Source: Aeromonas sanarellii (GTDB lineage: Bacteria > Pseudomonadota > Gammaproteobacteria > Enterobacterales > Aeromonadaceae). From it: a stretch of DNA of 64,000 bases. Shown here in pieces: positions 1-9,063 of the stretch. Position numbers and translations under genes: made by a program. The notes below the pieces were generated by a model. The model did not search any database, was not told where the DNA came from, and saw nothing but the letters and a program-made list of their open reading frames with translations. The DNA lies in NCBI RefSeq assembly GCF_000820085.1, contig NZ_CDBN01000094.1, positions 1 to 64,000 on the forward strand, written 5' to 3'. Position 1 is the stretch's first letter. Every line of letters begins with the position of its first letter.

Positions 1-198
1 GTTCGGGGGCGGCGGCTTGGGCAGTTCCCGTTGCTTCTCTTGCAGGGTCTCCTGAGGCTTGAGGCGGATGAAGTCGGTCATGGTGACGTCCTCCCTCTCC
101 GTCAGCTCCCGGTGATCCGGCGTGATGAGCTTGTTCATTCCCAGGAACAGGAAGAACACCACCACGCAGGAGACCGCCAACGATATCAGGTATCTCAT
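1..198 (-). CDS. tonB2: TonB family protein, N-terminal part (cut by window edge)
   Basis: Only the first 66 codons are in the window. The protein starts with a short basic end followed by a hydrophobic segment of about 20 residues (residues 3–22), which fits the single inner-membrane anchor of TonB. It then runs into a segment ending in a proline run (KPPPP), the start of the proline-rich periplasmic spacer. The gene begins 16 bp after exbD and is the last visible member of the energy-transduction operon. TonB carries proton-motive-force energy from ExbBD to outer-membrane receptors. The C-terminal receptor-binding domain lies outside the window, so the TonB2 assignment rests on context. Confidence 0.85.
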   Translation of the reverse strand, partial: MRYLISLAVSCVVVFFLFLGMNKLITPDHRELTEREDVTMTDFIRLKPQETLQEKQRELPKPPPPN

Positions 199-214
199 AG
201 GGCTCGCTCCGGCA

Positions 215-622
215 TCAGCTGCTCTTGCTTGCCGCGATGGAGATGTTCTGGACACCGGCCATGCGGATCTGATCCATGACCTGGACCACCAGCCCGGAAC
301 GGGACTCGGTATCGGCCTGGATCACCACGGCGCTCTCCGGGTTCTCCGCCCGCAGCCGCTCGATGTTGGCGCGCACCGCGCCCACCTCGACGACCCGTTT
401 GTCGACCCAGACCTGACCGTTCTCGCGGACCGCGACCATGATGTTCCCCTTCTTCACCGTCTCGGCCGTGCTGGCGCTCGGGCGGTTGATCTCCACGCCG
501 GACTCCTTGACGAACGAGGTGGTGACGATGAAGAAGATCAGCATGATGAACACTATGTCCAGCATGGGGGTCAAATCGATGGCCGCCTCGTCCGCACCGC
601 TGTCGCTGTGACGTTTTCTCAT
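215..622 (-). CDS. exbD2: Biopolymer transport protein ExbD
   Basis: This is a 135-residue protein of normal ExbD/TolR size. A short cytoplasmic end precedes one membrane helix (about residues 18–40). The helix carries the family aspartate in the motif LTPMLDIVF, which is the proton-path residue. The rest is the periplasmic domain. ExbD works with ExbB to harvest proton-motive force for TonB. Upstream exbB ends 67 bp before this start and tonB follows 16 bp after the stop, consistent with one operon. Confidence 0.95.
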   Translation of the reverse strand: MRKRHSDSGADEAAIDLTPMLDIVFIMLIFFIVTTSFVKESGVEINRPSASTAETVKKGNIMVAVRENGQVWVDKRVVEVGAVRANIERLRAENPESAVVIQADTESRSGLVVQVMDQIRMAGVQNISIAASKSS

Positions 623-689
623 GGCAAAAAACTCCTTGCTTGTTCTGTGCCCCGGCGGGTCAGGGCCTGCCGGGGATGTGCATCCTGCA

Positions 690-1217
690 TCAGCCGTGTT
701 TCAGGTTGTCTTCCAGCTTCTGCACCGCCAACTTGGCCTTGTGATCGAGCTGGTTGACAAAAAACAGGCCGGAAAGGGCGGCAATCATGCCCGCCATGGT
801 CGGCACCGTCGCCTTGGAGATCCCCGAGGCCATGGCGCGCGGCGACCCGGTGCCTGTGATGGCCAGGGTGTCGAACACCTGCACCATGCCGACCACGGTC
901 CCGAGCAGCCCCATCAGCGGGCAGAGGGCGATCAGCACCTTGATGACCGGCATCCCCTTGTCCACCGCCATGGCGACCCGGGAGACCAGCTCGCGGCGGA
1001 TCTGTTTGGCGGACCAGGAGAGGTGATCGGTGCGGGCCAGCCAGGCGGCCTTGGTCTGCTTCACCTGCTTGGGGTAGACCGCCCTGAAGTAGAACCAGCG
1101 CTCCAGCAGCAGGGCCCACATCATCAGGGTCAGGAAGAACAGGGCGACCAGCACGTCGCCCCCCAATCCCAGAAACCGGCGGACCGACTCGACTTCTTCA
1201 ATCAACCAGAACCACAT
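690..1217 (-). CDS. exbB2: TonB-system energizer ExbB (short form)
   Basis: The 175-residue protein is of the MotA/TolQ/ExbB proton-channel family. Three membrane segments are visible at about residues 20–42, 95–115 and 140–160, with the family motif CPLMGLLGTVVGM in the second. It is the shorter ExbB typical of TonB2 systems and lies 10 bp after the larger TtpC-like protein, which has the same channel domain. Having two channel-domain proteins in one operon is characteristic of Vibrio-type TonB2 systems. It should form the inner-membrane motor with ExbD. Confidence 0.93.
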   Translation of the reverse strand: MWFWLIEEVESVRRFLGLGGDVLVALFFLTLMMWALLLERWFYFRAVYPKQVKQTKAAWLARTDHLSWSAKQIRRELVSRVAMAVDKGMPVIKVLIALCPLMGLLGTVVGMVQVFDTLAITGTGSPRAMASGISKATVPTMAGMIAALSGLFFVNQLDHKAKLAVQKLEDNLKHG

Positions 1218-1227
1218 GGGTGACTCC

Positions 1228-2601
1228 TTAGGCTGCGGCCTTGGCGGCGTGCAGGCGTTCCTGATAGCGGGCGACGAAGCCGGCGCTCTGCTCTTCCAGG
1301 ACCTGGATGAGACGGCGGCTCTGGGTCTGCACTATGGTGTAGAGGAACAGCATGGGCACGGCCACGACCAGACCCTGCATGGTTGTCACCAGGGCCTCGG
1401 AGATGCCGCCCGCCATCAGCTTGGGATCGCCGGTGCCGAACAGGGTGATGGCCTGGAAGGTGGCGATCATCCCCACCACGGTACCCAGCAGACCCAGCAG
1501 CGGGGCGACCGAGGCGATCAGCTTGATGATGCTGATGCCCTTCTCGAACTTGGGCACGTTGCGCAGGATGATCTCGTCGAGCTTGGACTCCAGATCCTCG
1601 ATGTTGTCACCGCGGTGCTCCTGGTAGGCCACCAGCATCTCGCCGATGGGGTTGCCCTTGATGACCTGCTCGGATTTGAGCTGCTTGCGCATGGCGCCGC
1701 CGATGAGGGAGAGGCGGGCACCGCAGAACAGGGCCAGCAGGGTCCCGAGCACGCCGAGCACCATGATGACGTAACCCACTTCACCCCCCTGGTCGATCCG
1801 TTCCTTCAGGGTCGGGGACTGCACCAGCAGGGAGAGGATCACGCCGCGGGACGGATCGATGAAGACGGGCTTGACGCTGCCGTCACCCTGCTCAAAGTCG
1901 GCCACGGGCTCCAGTACCGCCTTGTCGGGCTGGCGGGGCAACTGCTCGAACTTGCCGGTCTCCGGCACGAAGGTGAGGTACTTGCCCTCGGAGACGGTGT
2001 TGAACTCGCCGATCTGGGTGACCGTCTTCTCGGCCTGGTTGCCCTCGCCGTAGACCACGGTCGCCGGGATCTGGCTCACCTTGCCACCGTCGACCATGCG
2101 GCTGAGGGTGGTGGTCCAGAAGGCGGTCAGGTCGTCGCTGGAGGGGAGCTCCTTGCTCTCGGCCAGACGGGTCAGCAGGGCGGTCTGCTCGGGATGCTTG
2201 ACCCGGCGGGCGGAGGCGTTGAAGATCCCCTTGAACTCGCCGGCGAACTGGCGCAGCACGCCGAACATCTCGCCCATGTTGCCGGAGCGCTGGCGCAGGG
2301 TCTCGGTCAGCTCGGTGAGCTGCTTGTCGTTGGCATCGAAGGTGGCCTTGAGCTGTTCGCCCTTGGCAACCTCGGCGGCCAGCTCCGCCTTGGCCTTGGC
2401 CAGCAGGGCGGTCTGCTCGTTCTTGTCGGCCAGGAAGCGGGCTTCCCGCTCCTTGTTGAGCTGGGACTCGCTGGTGCTGGCGGCCTTGACCTGATTGAGC
2501 AGGGCATTGAGATCCACCGGCTTCTCGGCGGCGGTCACCGGCAGGGTGACCAGGGTGGCGCCCGCGATCAGCGAGGCGATGGCAAGTTTGATTCCTTTCA
2601 T
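1228..2601 (-). CDS. ttpC: TtpC-like TonB2-system protein with ExbB-type channel domain
   Basis: The protein has 457 residues, much longer than ordinary ExbB. A signal peptide (about residues 1–25, ending TAAEK) is followed by a charged, probably coiled-coil periplasmic region to about residue 260. The C-terminal third has three membrane segments and the channel motif APLLGLLGTVVGM. In Vibrio, TtpC is the fourth TonB2 component needed for receptor energization in addition to ExbB2 and ExbD2; the size, domain order and neighbours match. The start codon overlaps the stop of the upstream DUF3450 gene by 4 bp, suggesting translational coupling. Confidence 0.85.
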   Translation of the reverse strand: MKGIKLAIASLIAGATLVTLPVTAAEKPVDLNALLNQVKAASTSESQLNKEREARFLADKNEQTALLAKAKAELAAEVAKGEQLKATFDANDKQLTELTETLRQRSGNMGEMFGVLRQFAGEFKGIFNASARRVKHPEQTALLTRLAESKELPSSDDLTAFWTTTLSRMVDGGKVSQIPATVVYGEGNQAEKTVTQIGEFNTVSEGKYLTFVPETGKFEQLPRQPDKAVLEPVADFEQGDGSVKPVFIDPSRGVILSLLVQSPTLKERIDQGGEVGYVIMVLGVLGTLLALFCGARLSLIGGAMRKQLKSEQVIKGNPIGEMLVAYQEHRGDNIEDLESKLDEIILRNVPKFEKGISIIKLIASVAPLLGLLGTVVGMIATFQAITLFGTGDPKLMAGGISEALVTTMQGLVVAVPMLFLYTIVQTQSRRLIQVLEEQSAGFVARYQERLHAAKAAA

Positions 2602-3362
2602 GATGCTTTCTCCGCAGTTTGAACCGGCAGCTTGATGAGGGCGGGAGGTGCCTGCTTCTTGGCGATGCGAAGGCCCTGTTCAACCGCGCTGCGATACTCC
2701 TGGGGCAGCTCCTCCCACTGGCGGGTCTTCTTGTTCCACATGCCGGTCTCATTGCCATCCGGGGACTGGTAGAGCAGGGCGATGCGACCCACGCGCAGGA
2801 ACTCGTAGGTCTTCTCGCCGCCATCCTTGTCCAGGCTCGCCTTGTAGGCTTCGATGGTGCGGCTGAAGCCCTCTTCGATCTGGTAGGCCTCGAGGATCTT
2901 GCGGTACTTCTCGGAGATGGTGACGTCGGCCCGGTTCATGAGATCGGTCAGGGCCGCCACGCGGTCCTCCCGCTCGACCTTCTGGAACGGCAGGTCCAGG
3001 GCCACGAACTGATCGAGGGAGTCGATCATCTTGAGCATCAGGGGTACCACTTCGGTGCTGGTCTGGTCGATCTGGGCGATCTGCTTCTGCATGGAGGCGA
3101 GCTCGGCACTCTGGGACTCGACCATCTTGCCCACCTGCTCGTTGTAGGTGCGCAGGCTGTCGACCTGGCGCAGGGCGGCCTTGTACTGGGCCAGGGCTGA
3201 CTCGGCAGAGTCGGCGTAGCTGTCGATCTTCTGCTGGGAAACTTTGGAGGCATTGTCGGTGGCGGCTTGAGCGTCCACGGCCTGACCGGCGGTGGCGGCA
3301 CTCAGATTGAAGCTGGTCAGCAAGGCAGCCGAAACCAGGCTGCCGAGGAGCGCTTTCTTCAT
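2598..3362 (-). CDS. DUF3450 periplasmic coiled-coil protein of TonB2 operon
   Basis: From the chosen start the product has 254 residues, with a signal peptide of about 22 residues and then an Ala/Gln-rich region with heptad-like spacing (to about residue 110). It matches the DUF3450 proteins encoded just upstream of ttpC in Vibrio TonB2 operons, whose biochemical role is unclear to me. A second ATG 21 bp upstream (3381–3383) would add seven residues. I prefer 3362 because an AAGGA ribosome site lies 8 bp before it and the signal peptide then begins MKKALLG. The stop overlaps the ttpC start. Confidence 0.82.
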   Translation of the reverse strand: MKKALLGSLVSAALLTSFNLSAATAGQAVDAQAATDNASKVSQQKIDSYADSAESALAQYKAALRQVDSLRTYNEQVGKMVESQSAELASMQKQIAQIDQTSTEVVPLMLKMIDSLDQFVALDLPFQKVEREDRVAALTDLMNRADVTISEKYRKILEAYQIEEGFSRTIEAYKASLDKDGGEKTYEFLRVGRIALLYQSPDGNETGMWNKKTRQWEELPQEYRSAVEQGLRIAKKQAPPALIKLPVQTAEKAS

Positions 3363-3424
3363 TGTAATTGTCCTTGTTTTCATAGGATTACCCTATCTCC
3401 GTAACTTCCTTGGGGCATGGGGCA

Positions 3425-3448
3425 AAGCCGGCCCGACCGGGCCGGCTT
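3425..3448 (-). terminator. GC-rich hairpin between receptor and DUF3450 gene
   Basis: A 10-bp perfect stem (AAGCCGGCCC with a 4-base loop) lies 17 bp after the receptor stop. On the minus strand it is followed only by CTTTGCC, not a long T run. It may therefore be a partial terminator or a 3'-end stabilising hairpin that lets the receptor be made in excess over the energy-transduction proteins. Confidence 0.5.
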
Positions 3449-3464
3449 GTCATCTGCTGGTGGA

Positions 3465-6071
3465 TTAGAACTTCTGGCTGTAGTCGAGGTAGTAGATGCG
3501 GCCGTCGATGCTGTAGAGATCCTCGTCATAGGTAAAGCCATCGCTCTCGAGGGACGGGCCCACGTTGAACATGTTCTTCACCCCGACCTGGATCTTGCCA
3601 TCCCAGGGGGCATCCACGCCGACGTTCAGGTTCCAGGTGGTCTGGGACGCGATGTGACCCACTTCCTCACCGGTGTCGGCGATGTAGTCCTGGCTCTGGG
3701 AGTCGATGTAGTTCGCGCTCAGGTAGGTATCCATGTTCCACCACTGGGGAACGTTGACGCCCACGCCGGAGCTGAAGCGCAGCTGCGGCAGACCGTTCTG
3801 GCCGATCTTGTCGATGACGGGGCCACCGGCGTACAGACCTTCCTTGTACTCCAGGATGTAGGTACCGCCCAGGTCGTAGCGGATGGTGGCGGCGTTCAGG
3901 TCGTAACGGTAATCCAGCTTCAGATCCAGGCCGCTGGTGTTCAGGGTGCCGAGGTTGACCATGGGGGCGATGGCGCTGCTGATCTTGCCCTGGCTGTTGC
4001 GGACTATGTTGCTGGAGCCGCCGTTGTTCAGCTCGTCATAGATGACGGACTGCAGGGAGTTCAGCTGGATCACGTCCTCGATCTTGATGGTGTAGTAGTC
4101 CAGGGAGAGGTTCAGGTCGTCCAGCGGGCTGTAGGCCACCCCGAAGTTCCAGGTATCCGCGGTCTCTTCCTTCAGATTTTCGTTGGCGGTGCGGGTGGTG
4201 GTGTACTGGCGGTTCGGGCAGTCGGCGGCCGAGATGCCGTTCGCCTCGCAGTAGACATAGTCCTTGGCCCAGTCGGCGGACTCCGAATCTGCCGCGTAGA
4301 GATCGCTCAGGCTGGGGGCGCGGAACGAGCGGGACCAGGAGGTACGCAGCATCAGGTTGTCCAGCGGCTGGTAGCGCAGGCTCGCCTTGGGCGAGAAGGC
4401 GCTGCCGAAGTCGCTGTAATCATCGAAGCGGCCGGCCACGTTCAGCTCGACCTGCTCGGTGATGGGCACCAGGGACTCGATGTAGGCGGCTGTTACGTCG
4501 CGCACCCCACCGGAGGAGTTGCCGGCGGAGCCGATGATGTTGCCGGCCTCGGACTGGGCATCGTACTTGTCGCTGTAGACCCAGTCGTTGTACTCGGCGC
4601 CCGCGTACCAGCTGACCGGACCGGCCGGCAGCTCGCCCATGTCCCACTGGACACCGGCGTACCACTGGTAGAAGTCCATGGTGGAACGGCGGCTGGTGTC
4701 GGCGGCCATGGAGGCCGTGGTATTGGCGTCAAACTCGCCCCCCACGAACTTGCCGTCGGCAACCGCCTGCTGGGCGGCGGACTTCAGCACGTAGCCGGTG
4801 CCGTTCTCCTTGTTGTCGGTCTTGGAGTACATGTAGCCGGCGTTCCACTGCATGTCGCCGACACTTTCCGTGGTGACAGTGCCCTCGAAGCCGAGGTTCA
4901 TGCTGCCGGTCACGTCAGTCACGTAGTTGTCACGGGGACCGACGTTGCTGAAGCGGTAGTAGGCGTAGGCTGCCTCACCCAGACCCTGGGTGGCGGCGGC
5001 ATCCAGGCCGTTGTCGGTGAAGAACTGGGCGTTCTTCGGGTTGGCCGGATCTATGGTGAAGGCGCCGGCGGCGGGGGCGAAGCGACCGAAGCTCTCGACC
5101 CGGGAGCCGATGAGCTGCGGCACGAAGTCCACGGTGTCGTTGATGTGGTAGCGACCGTTCACGTAGAGGGTGTCACGGCTGCGGGAGGCGGTGGTGGCCG
5201 CGACCTGGCCATAGTTGAAGTTGCAGCCGCCCTCGAAGCCGATGAAGGGTTCTTTGCAGGTGCCGTCGGCATTGGTGGCGCCGGCCAGGGGGCCGTATTT
5301 CCAGATGGGATCCCCGTTGGCATCGAGGCCGGTGATCCCTTCCACGTTGCGACCGTAGGGGCTGGGGGCATCGTTGCCCTGCTTGGCGAGATAGTCGCGA
5401 TCACGGCTGTAGATCACGTCCTTCTTGTCGTGCTCGTAGACCGCCATCAGCGAGCCCTTCTCGCCGTTGATCCCCGCGACCATGGAGCCGCTCTTCTCGT
5501 CACCGCCCTCTTCGGTCGGGGAGCCGAGGCGACCCTGGAAGGTCAGGCCTTCGTAGCCCTCTTTGAGCACCACGTTGATGACGCCGCCGATGGCGTCGGA
5601 ACCGTAGATGGCGGAGCCGCCGTCCAGGTTGACCTCGACCCGTTCAACGGCGGCCATGGGGATGGTGTTGAGGTTGATGGAGGTGCCACCCATGGTGGGG
5701 GAGCCCGCCACCCGCTTGCCGTTCAGCAGGACCAGGGTGCGCTCTGAACCCAGGCCGCGCAGGCCGACGGTGGATTGGGACTGGAAGGAGCTGCCGGAGG
5801 CCGGGGAGACGCCGCCAAAGGAGTTGTAGGAGGCTTGCTTGAGGTAATCGGCGACGGTCTGCTGACCTGACTGCTCGATCTTTGCCTTGGTCACGGAGAC
5901 GACCGGGGTGGCCCCCTCCACGTCGACCCGGGAGATCCGCGAGCCGGTAACCTTGATTTTTTGCAGTTTTTCGACGTTCTGGCCCTCTTCGGCCAGGACA
6001 GGGGTGGCCACAACTGCCGCGCTCGCCAAGGCAAACGCTACGGCAGCAGAGAGTCTGCTTTTCCTAAGCAT
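3465..6071 (-). CDS. TonB-dependent outer-membrane receptor
   Basis: The 868-residue protein has a signal peptide (about residues 1–27, ending VLAEE), a TonB-box-like stretch next to IKVTGSRISR, a plug domain (about 45–160, with GLGSERTLVLLNGKRV and SDAIGGVINVV) and a beta-barrel ending in an aromatic residue (SQKF), as usual for outer-membrane insertion. The preferred start has AGGAAGGA 8 bp upstream; an ATG at 6110 would add 13 residues without a good site. It leads the TonB2 operon, so it is probably its main client. I saw no Fur-box-like sequence upstream, so an iron substrate is not supported; the ligand is unknown. Confidence 0.9.
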   Translation of the reverse strand: MLRKSRLSAAVAFALASAAVVATPVLAEEGQNVEKLQKIKVTGSRISRVDVEGATPVVSVTKAKIEQSGQQTVADYLKQASYNSFGGVSPASGSSFQSQSTVGLRGLGSERTLVLLNGKRVAGSPTMGGTSINLNTIPMAAVERVEVNLDGGSAIYGSDAIGGVINVVLKEGYEGLTFQGRLGSPTEEGGDEKSGSMVAGINGEKGSLMAVYEHDKKDVIYSRDRDYLAKQGNDAPSPYGRNVEGITGLDANGDPIWKYGPLAGATNADGTCKEPFIGFEGGCNFNYGQVAATTASRSRDTLYVNGRYHINDTVDFVPQLIGSRVESFGRFAPAAGAFTIDPANPKNAQFFTDNGLDAAATQGLGEAAYAYYRFSNVGPRDNYVTDVTGSMNLGFEGTVTTESVGDMQWNAGYMYSKTDNKENGTGYVLKSAAQQAVADGKFVGGEFDANTTASMAADTSRRSTMDFYQWYAGVQWDMGELPAGPVSWYAGAEYNDWVYSDKYDAQSEAGNIIGSAGNSSGGVRDVTAAYIESLVPITEQVELNVAGRFDDYSDFGSAFSPKASLRYQPLDNLMLRTSWSRSFRAPSLSDLYAADSESADWAKDYVYCEANGISAADCPNRQYTTTRTANENLKEETADTWNFGVAYSPLDDLNLSLDYYTIKIEDVIQLNSLQSVIYDELNNGGSSNIVRNSQGKISSAIAPMVNLGTLNTSGLDLKLDYRYDLNAATIRYDLGGTYILEYKEGLYAGGPVIDKIGQNGLPQLRFSSGVGVNVPQWWNMDTYLSANYIDSQSQDYIADTGEEVGHIASQTTWNLNVGVDAPWDGKIQVGVKNMFNVGPSLESDGFTYDEDLYSIDGRIYYLDYSQKF

Positions 6072-6808
6072 GGCTAGTATCCTTCCTGATTGTTTTTTGT
6101 TTGCTTCCATTACCGCCCTCGTTGGAGCGGTGCGTAAGGCTTATCAAGGTTTGATGACGGACGTCAAATGGAGCGGCGAGGATGGGGATGAAGCAGGGAA
6201 TCAGATGACTATCTATGATTGATGGATTGTTTTTGGCGTTTTATTCCGAAAATATCAATCAAGATTGTGTAAAGATGTTGTTAATTTCGATCTTTGCAAT
6301 TTTATTTATTATTTTTGAACTTATCGATAACTCGCCTGTCTCGCCAGGATCAATATCGTTAACCCATACTTTTACAGTATATTCATCTGCCTTTCTGCGG
6401 GAGGCCGTTTTGAGCTGGTCTGATCTCCATGGATATATCCCTCTTCTTCTACAGGTAAAATAAAGAGGGCGATGATTGGTTTTTATCTTGTTGTTTTTAT
6501 TGTGCTTTGCAATTCTTTAAACGGGTGTGTAATTAATTTTTTAATAATTAAAAACAAGTTAAAGAGGATGGTGTAGCAGTTTTTTATATTGAAGTTGGTT
6601 TTTTTGAAAAAAATCATCGGCGAGATATGCTGCGGGAGGGATGCCATGATCGCTGGCTTGGTTCTACTTGATTTTTGTTGCAGAGCTTTTACAGTGACCA
6701 GGCCGGATTGTCTGCCAATGCCAGTCAATTCAGCGAGTAATGCCAGGAAGGACAGGCCTGTCACCGGATGTGACTGGCCATAAAAGAACAACAAGGACGA
6801 GGTTCCAC
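6072..6808. other. AT-rich intergenic region between divergent operons
   Basis: About 740 bp separate the receptor operon from the peptide transporter operon. The middle (about 6200–6700) is far richer in A+T than the rest of the window, with runs such as TTAATTTTTTAATAATTAA. It should contain the promoters of both operons. Short reading frames (6215–6463 plus, 6483–6794 minus) lack ribosome sites or recognisable domains and I do not call them as genes. A weak inverted repeat CCCTCTT/AAGAGGG flanks 6440–6468. Confidence 0.6.
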
Positions 6809-7834
6809 ATGCTGTCGTATTTCTTACGTCGGATGCTTCTGATCATCCCGACGTTTCTCGGGATCACCCTGCTCGTCTTCACCATCACCCGTTTCGTGCC
6901 GGGTGGTCCGGTCGAGCGCATGCTGCTGCAGGCCCAGGTCTCGCAGAACGAGTCCGGCCGCTCCAGCGGCAGCAAGGGGGCGCAGGCGCTCTCCGACGAG
7001 CAGATCGAGGAGCTCAAGGCCTTCTACGGCCTCGACAAGCCCATGCTGATCGCCTATTGGGAGTGGCTGCAGAAGCTGGCGGTGCTGGATCTCGGCGAGT
7101 CGACCCGTTACTACGAGCCGGTGTGGGATCTCATCAAGGAGCGGCTGCCGGTGACCGCCTTCTTCGGGCTGGCGACCTTCCTGCTGAGCTATGCCGTCTC
7201 CATTCCGCTCGGGGTGGCCAAGGCGCTCAGGCACAACAGCCGCTTCGATTCGCTGAGCTCCATGCTCATCTACATGGCCTATGCGCTGCCCGCCTACGTG
7301 GTGGGGATCTTCCTCATCACCGTCTTCGCCTTCCATCTGGAGTGGCTGCCCATGGGGGGCTTCCCGGGGGACGATTTCGAGTACATGGAGAGCCGCTGGG
7401 ATCAGATCCGCACCCTCTTCGCCCACGCCCTGCTGCCCCTCATCGCCTACGCCATCGGGGATTTTGCCATCCTCACCATGACCATGAAGAACAGCCTGAT
7501 GGAGAACCTGTCGGCGGACTACGTGCGCACCGCCGTGGCCAAGGGGTTGCCGTTTCGCAAGGCGGTCACCGACCACGCCATGCGCAACAGCCTGATCCCC
7601 ATCGCGAGCCACCTGGGGTCCGTGCTCACCGTCTTCTTCGGCGGCTCCTTCCTCATCGAGACCATCTTCAACATCGACGGCATCGGCCTGCTCGGCTACG
7701 AGGCCATCGTGGAGCGGGATTACCCCACCGTCATGGGCATCCTGGCCATCACCTCCATGCTGATGCTGGTGGGCAACATCGTCTCCGACATCTGCGTGGC
7801 CCTGGTCGACCCCCGTGTCAGATTTGGAGACTGA
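6809..7834 (+). CDS. yejB: Peptide ABC transporter permease, YejB-like
   Basis: The 341-residue permease has an N-terminal helix (LRRMLLIIPTFLGITLLVF) and a C-terminal six-helix core. The membrane-protein ABC motif is visible as RTAVAKGLPFRKAV, and the C-terminal sequence DPRVRFG is typical of YejB/DppB-type permeases. It pairs with the downstream YejE-like permease to form the import channel for small peptides. The start was chosen at 6809 because AAGGACGAGG precedes it. Its last 57 bp are duplicated just downstream (see 7837–7935). Confidence 0.9.
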   Translation: MLSYFLRRMLLIIPTFLGITLLVFTITRFVPGGPVERMLLQAQVSQNESGRSSGSKGAQALSDEQIEELKAFYGLDKPMLIAYWEWLQKLAVLDLGESTRYYEPVWDLIKERLPVTAFFGLATFLLSYAVSIPLGVAKALRHNSRFDSLSSMLIYMAYALPAYVVGIFLITVFAFHLEWLPMGGFPGDDFEYMESRWDQIRTLFAHALLPLIAYAIGDFAILTMTMKNSLMENLSADYVRTAVAKGLPFRKAVTDHAMRNSLIPIASHLGSVLTVFFGGSFLIETIFNIDGIGLLGYEAIVERDYPTVMGILAITSMLMLVGNIVSDICVALVDPRVRFGD

Positions 7835-7836
7835 GG

Positions 7837-7935
7837 ATGAATCTGATCTCTCTTCTCATGCCGATGTCACGCCCTATCGTCTCCGATATCTGCGTTGCAC
7901 CTCCTGTGGATCCCCGCGTGCGGTTTGGAGAATAA
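7837..7935 (+). pseudogene. Duplicated 3' tail of yejB (32-codon remnant)
   Basis: This 32-codon reading frame starts 2 bp after yejB and ends 2 bp before yejE. Its last 19 residues, IVSDICVAPPVDPRVRFGE, repeat the yejB C-terminus (IVSDICVALVDPRVRFGD). Most nucleotide differences between the two copies are at synonymous positions and the stop codon differs (TAA against TGA). The GGAG inside the copy is the best-placed ribosome site for yejE, so this copy is probably the original yejB end and the tail upstream of it is the newcomer. A functional short peptide cannot be excluded but is unlikely. Confidence 0.7.
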
Positions 7936-7937
7936 CC

Positions 7938-8981
7938 ATGCAGCTCAATCCGGTTACCTTGAAAAAACTCAAGCGCTTCAAGTCCATCAAGCGCGGTTAC
8001 TACTCCTTTGTCATCTTCTCGGCCCTGGTGGTCATCTCCCTGCTGGCGGAGCTCCTGGTCAACAGCCGGGCGCTGGCGGTGAGCTATCAGGGGGAGCTCT
8101 ACTTCCCCACCTATGGCGACGTGATCCCGGGGCAGCACTTCGGGCTCGACTACGAGTACGAGACCAACTACCGCCAACTGCAAGCCAAGCTGGAGCAAGA
8201 GGACAAGGGAGACTGGGTGCTGCTGCCCCTGGTGCCCTGGAACCCCTATGAGCAGGACTTCAAGGAGGAGGCCTATCCGCCCTATGCGCCTAGCCTCACG
8301 GAGCGCCACTTCCTCGGCACCGACACCAGCGGTCGCGACGTGCTGGCACGGCTGGTCTACGGCTTTCGCATCGCCATCGGCTTCGCCTTCATCGCGCTGG
8401 TGGCGAGCTATGTCATCGGGGTCAGCATCGGCTGCATGATGGGCTTCCTCGGCGGCCGTTTCGATCTCATTCTGCAGCGCTTTATCGAGATCTGGTCCCA
8501 GGTGCCCTTCCTCTACGTCATCATGATCCTGGTGTCCCTGGCCAAGCCGAATTTCGGCCTCTTCGTCGGCATCAACGTGCTGTTCGGCTGGATGGGGATC
8601 ACCTGGTACATGCGCACCCTCACCTACAAGGAGCGGGCGCGGGACTATGTGATGGCGGCGCGGGCCCAGGGGGCGGGCACGGGGCGCATCATCTTCCACC
8701 ACATTCTACCCAACACCCTGATGATGATCGTCACCCTGGCGCCGTTTGCCGTGGTGGGCAACATCTCTACCCTGACGGCGCTGGACTATCTGGGCTTCGG
8801 CCTGGCGCCGCCGACCCCGAGCTGGGGGGAGCTGCTCTCCCAGGGGATCAACAACCTGGATGCCATCTGGATAGTGAGCTCGGTGGTGGCGGCGGTGAGC
8901 CTGGTGCTCATCATGGTCTCCTTCATCGGCGAGGCCATCCGGGAGGCGTTCGATCCGCGCAAATTTACCCGTTATCAGTGA
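7938..8981 (+). CDS. yejE: Peptide ABC transporter permease, YejE-like
   Basis: The protein has 347 residues. An N-terminal membrane helix (about 22–42) is followed by a long periplasmic insert (about 45–145) as in YejE, and then the DppC-type core with FLGTDTSGRDVLARLVYG and the EAA-like loop ERARDYVMAARAQGAG. The start ATG at 7938 has GGAG upstream, located in the duplicated yejB tail. It should heterodimerise with the YejB-like permease. Confidence 0.9.
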   Translation: MQLNPVTLKKLKRFKSIKRGYYSFVIFSALVVISLLAELLVNSRALAVSYQGELYFPTYGDVIPGQHFGLDYEYETNYRQLQAKLEQEDKGDWVLLPLVPWNPYEQDFKEEAYPPYAPSLTERHFLGTDTSGRDVLARLVYGFRIAIGFAFIALVASYVIGVSIGCMMGFLGGRFDLILQRFIEIWSQVPFLYVIMILVSLAKPNFGLFVGINVLFGWMGITWYMRTLTYKERARDYVMAARAQGAGTGRIIFHHILPNTLMMIVTLAPFAVVGNISTLTALDYLGFGLAPPTPSWGELLSQGINNLDAIWIVSSVVAAVSLVLIMVSFIGEAIREAFDPRKFTRYQ

Positions 8982-9063
8982 GGCGCGGCGCCATGCCAGG
9001 CCGCGTTGACAGAACCCTTGATGAATAAGCCCCCAGTGCAGGGGCATGACCAGGAAGTCAAAC

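Noticed and set aside
3417-5747. Very long plus-strand reading frame opposite the TonB-dependent receptor
   Set aside because: An antisense frame of a high-GC gene; no domains, and the minus-strand receptor is unmistakable.
6215-6463. 82-codon plus-strand frame in the AT-rich gap
   Set aside because: No ribosome site, no recognisable domain, and composition matches the surrounding non-coding DNA.
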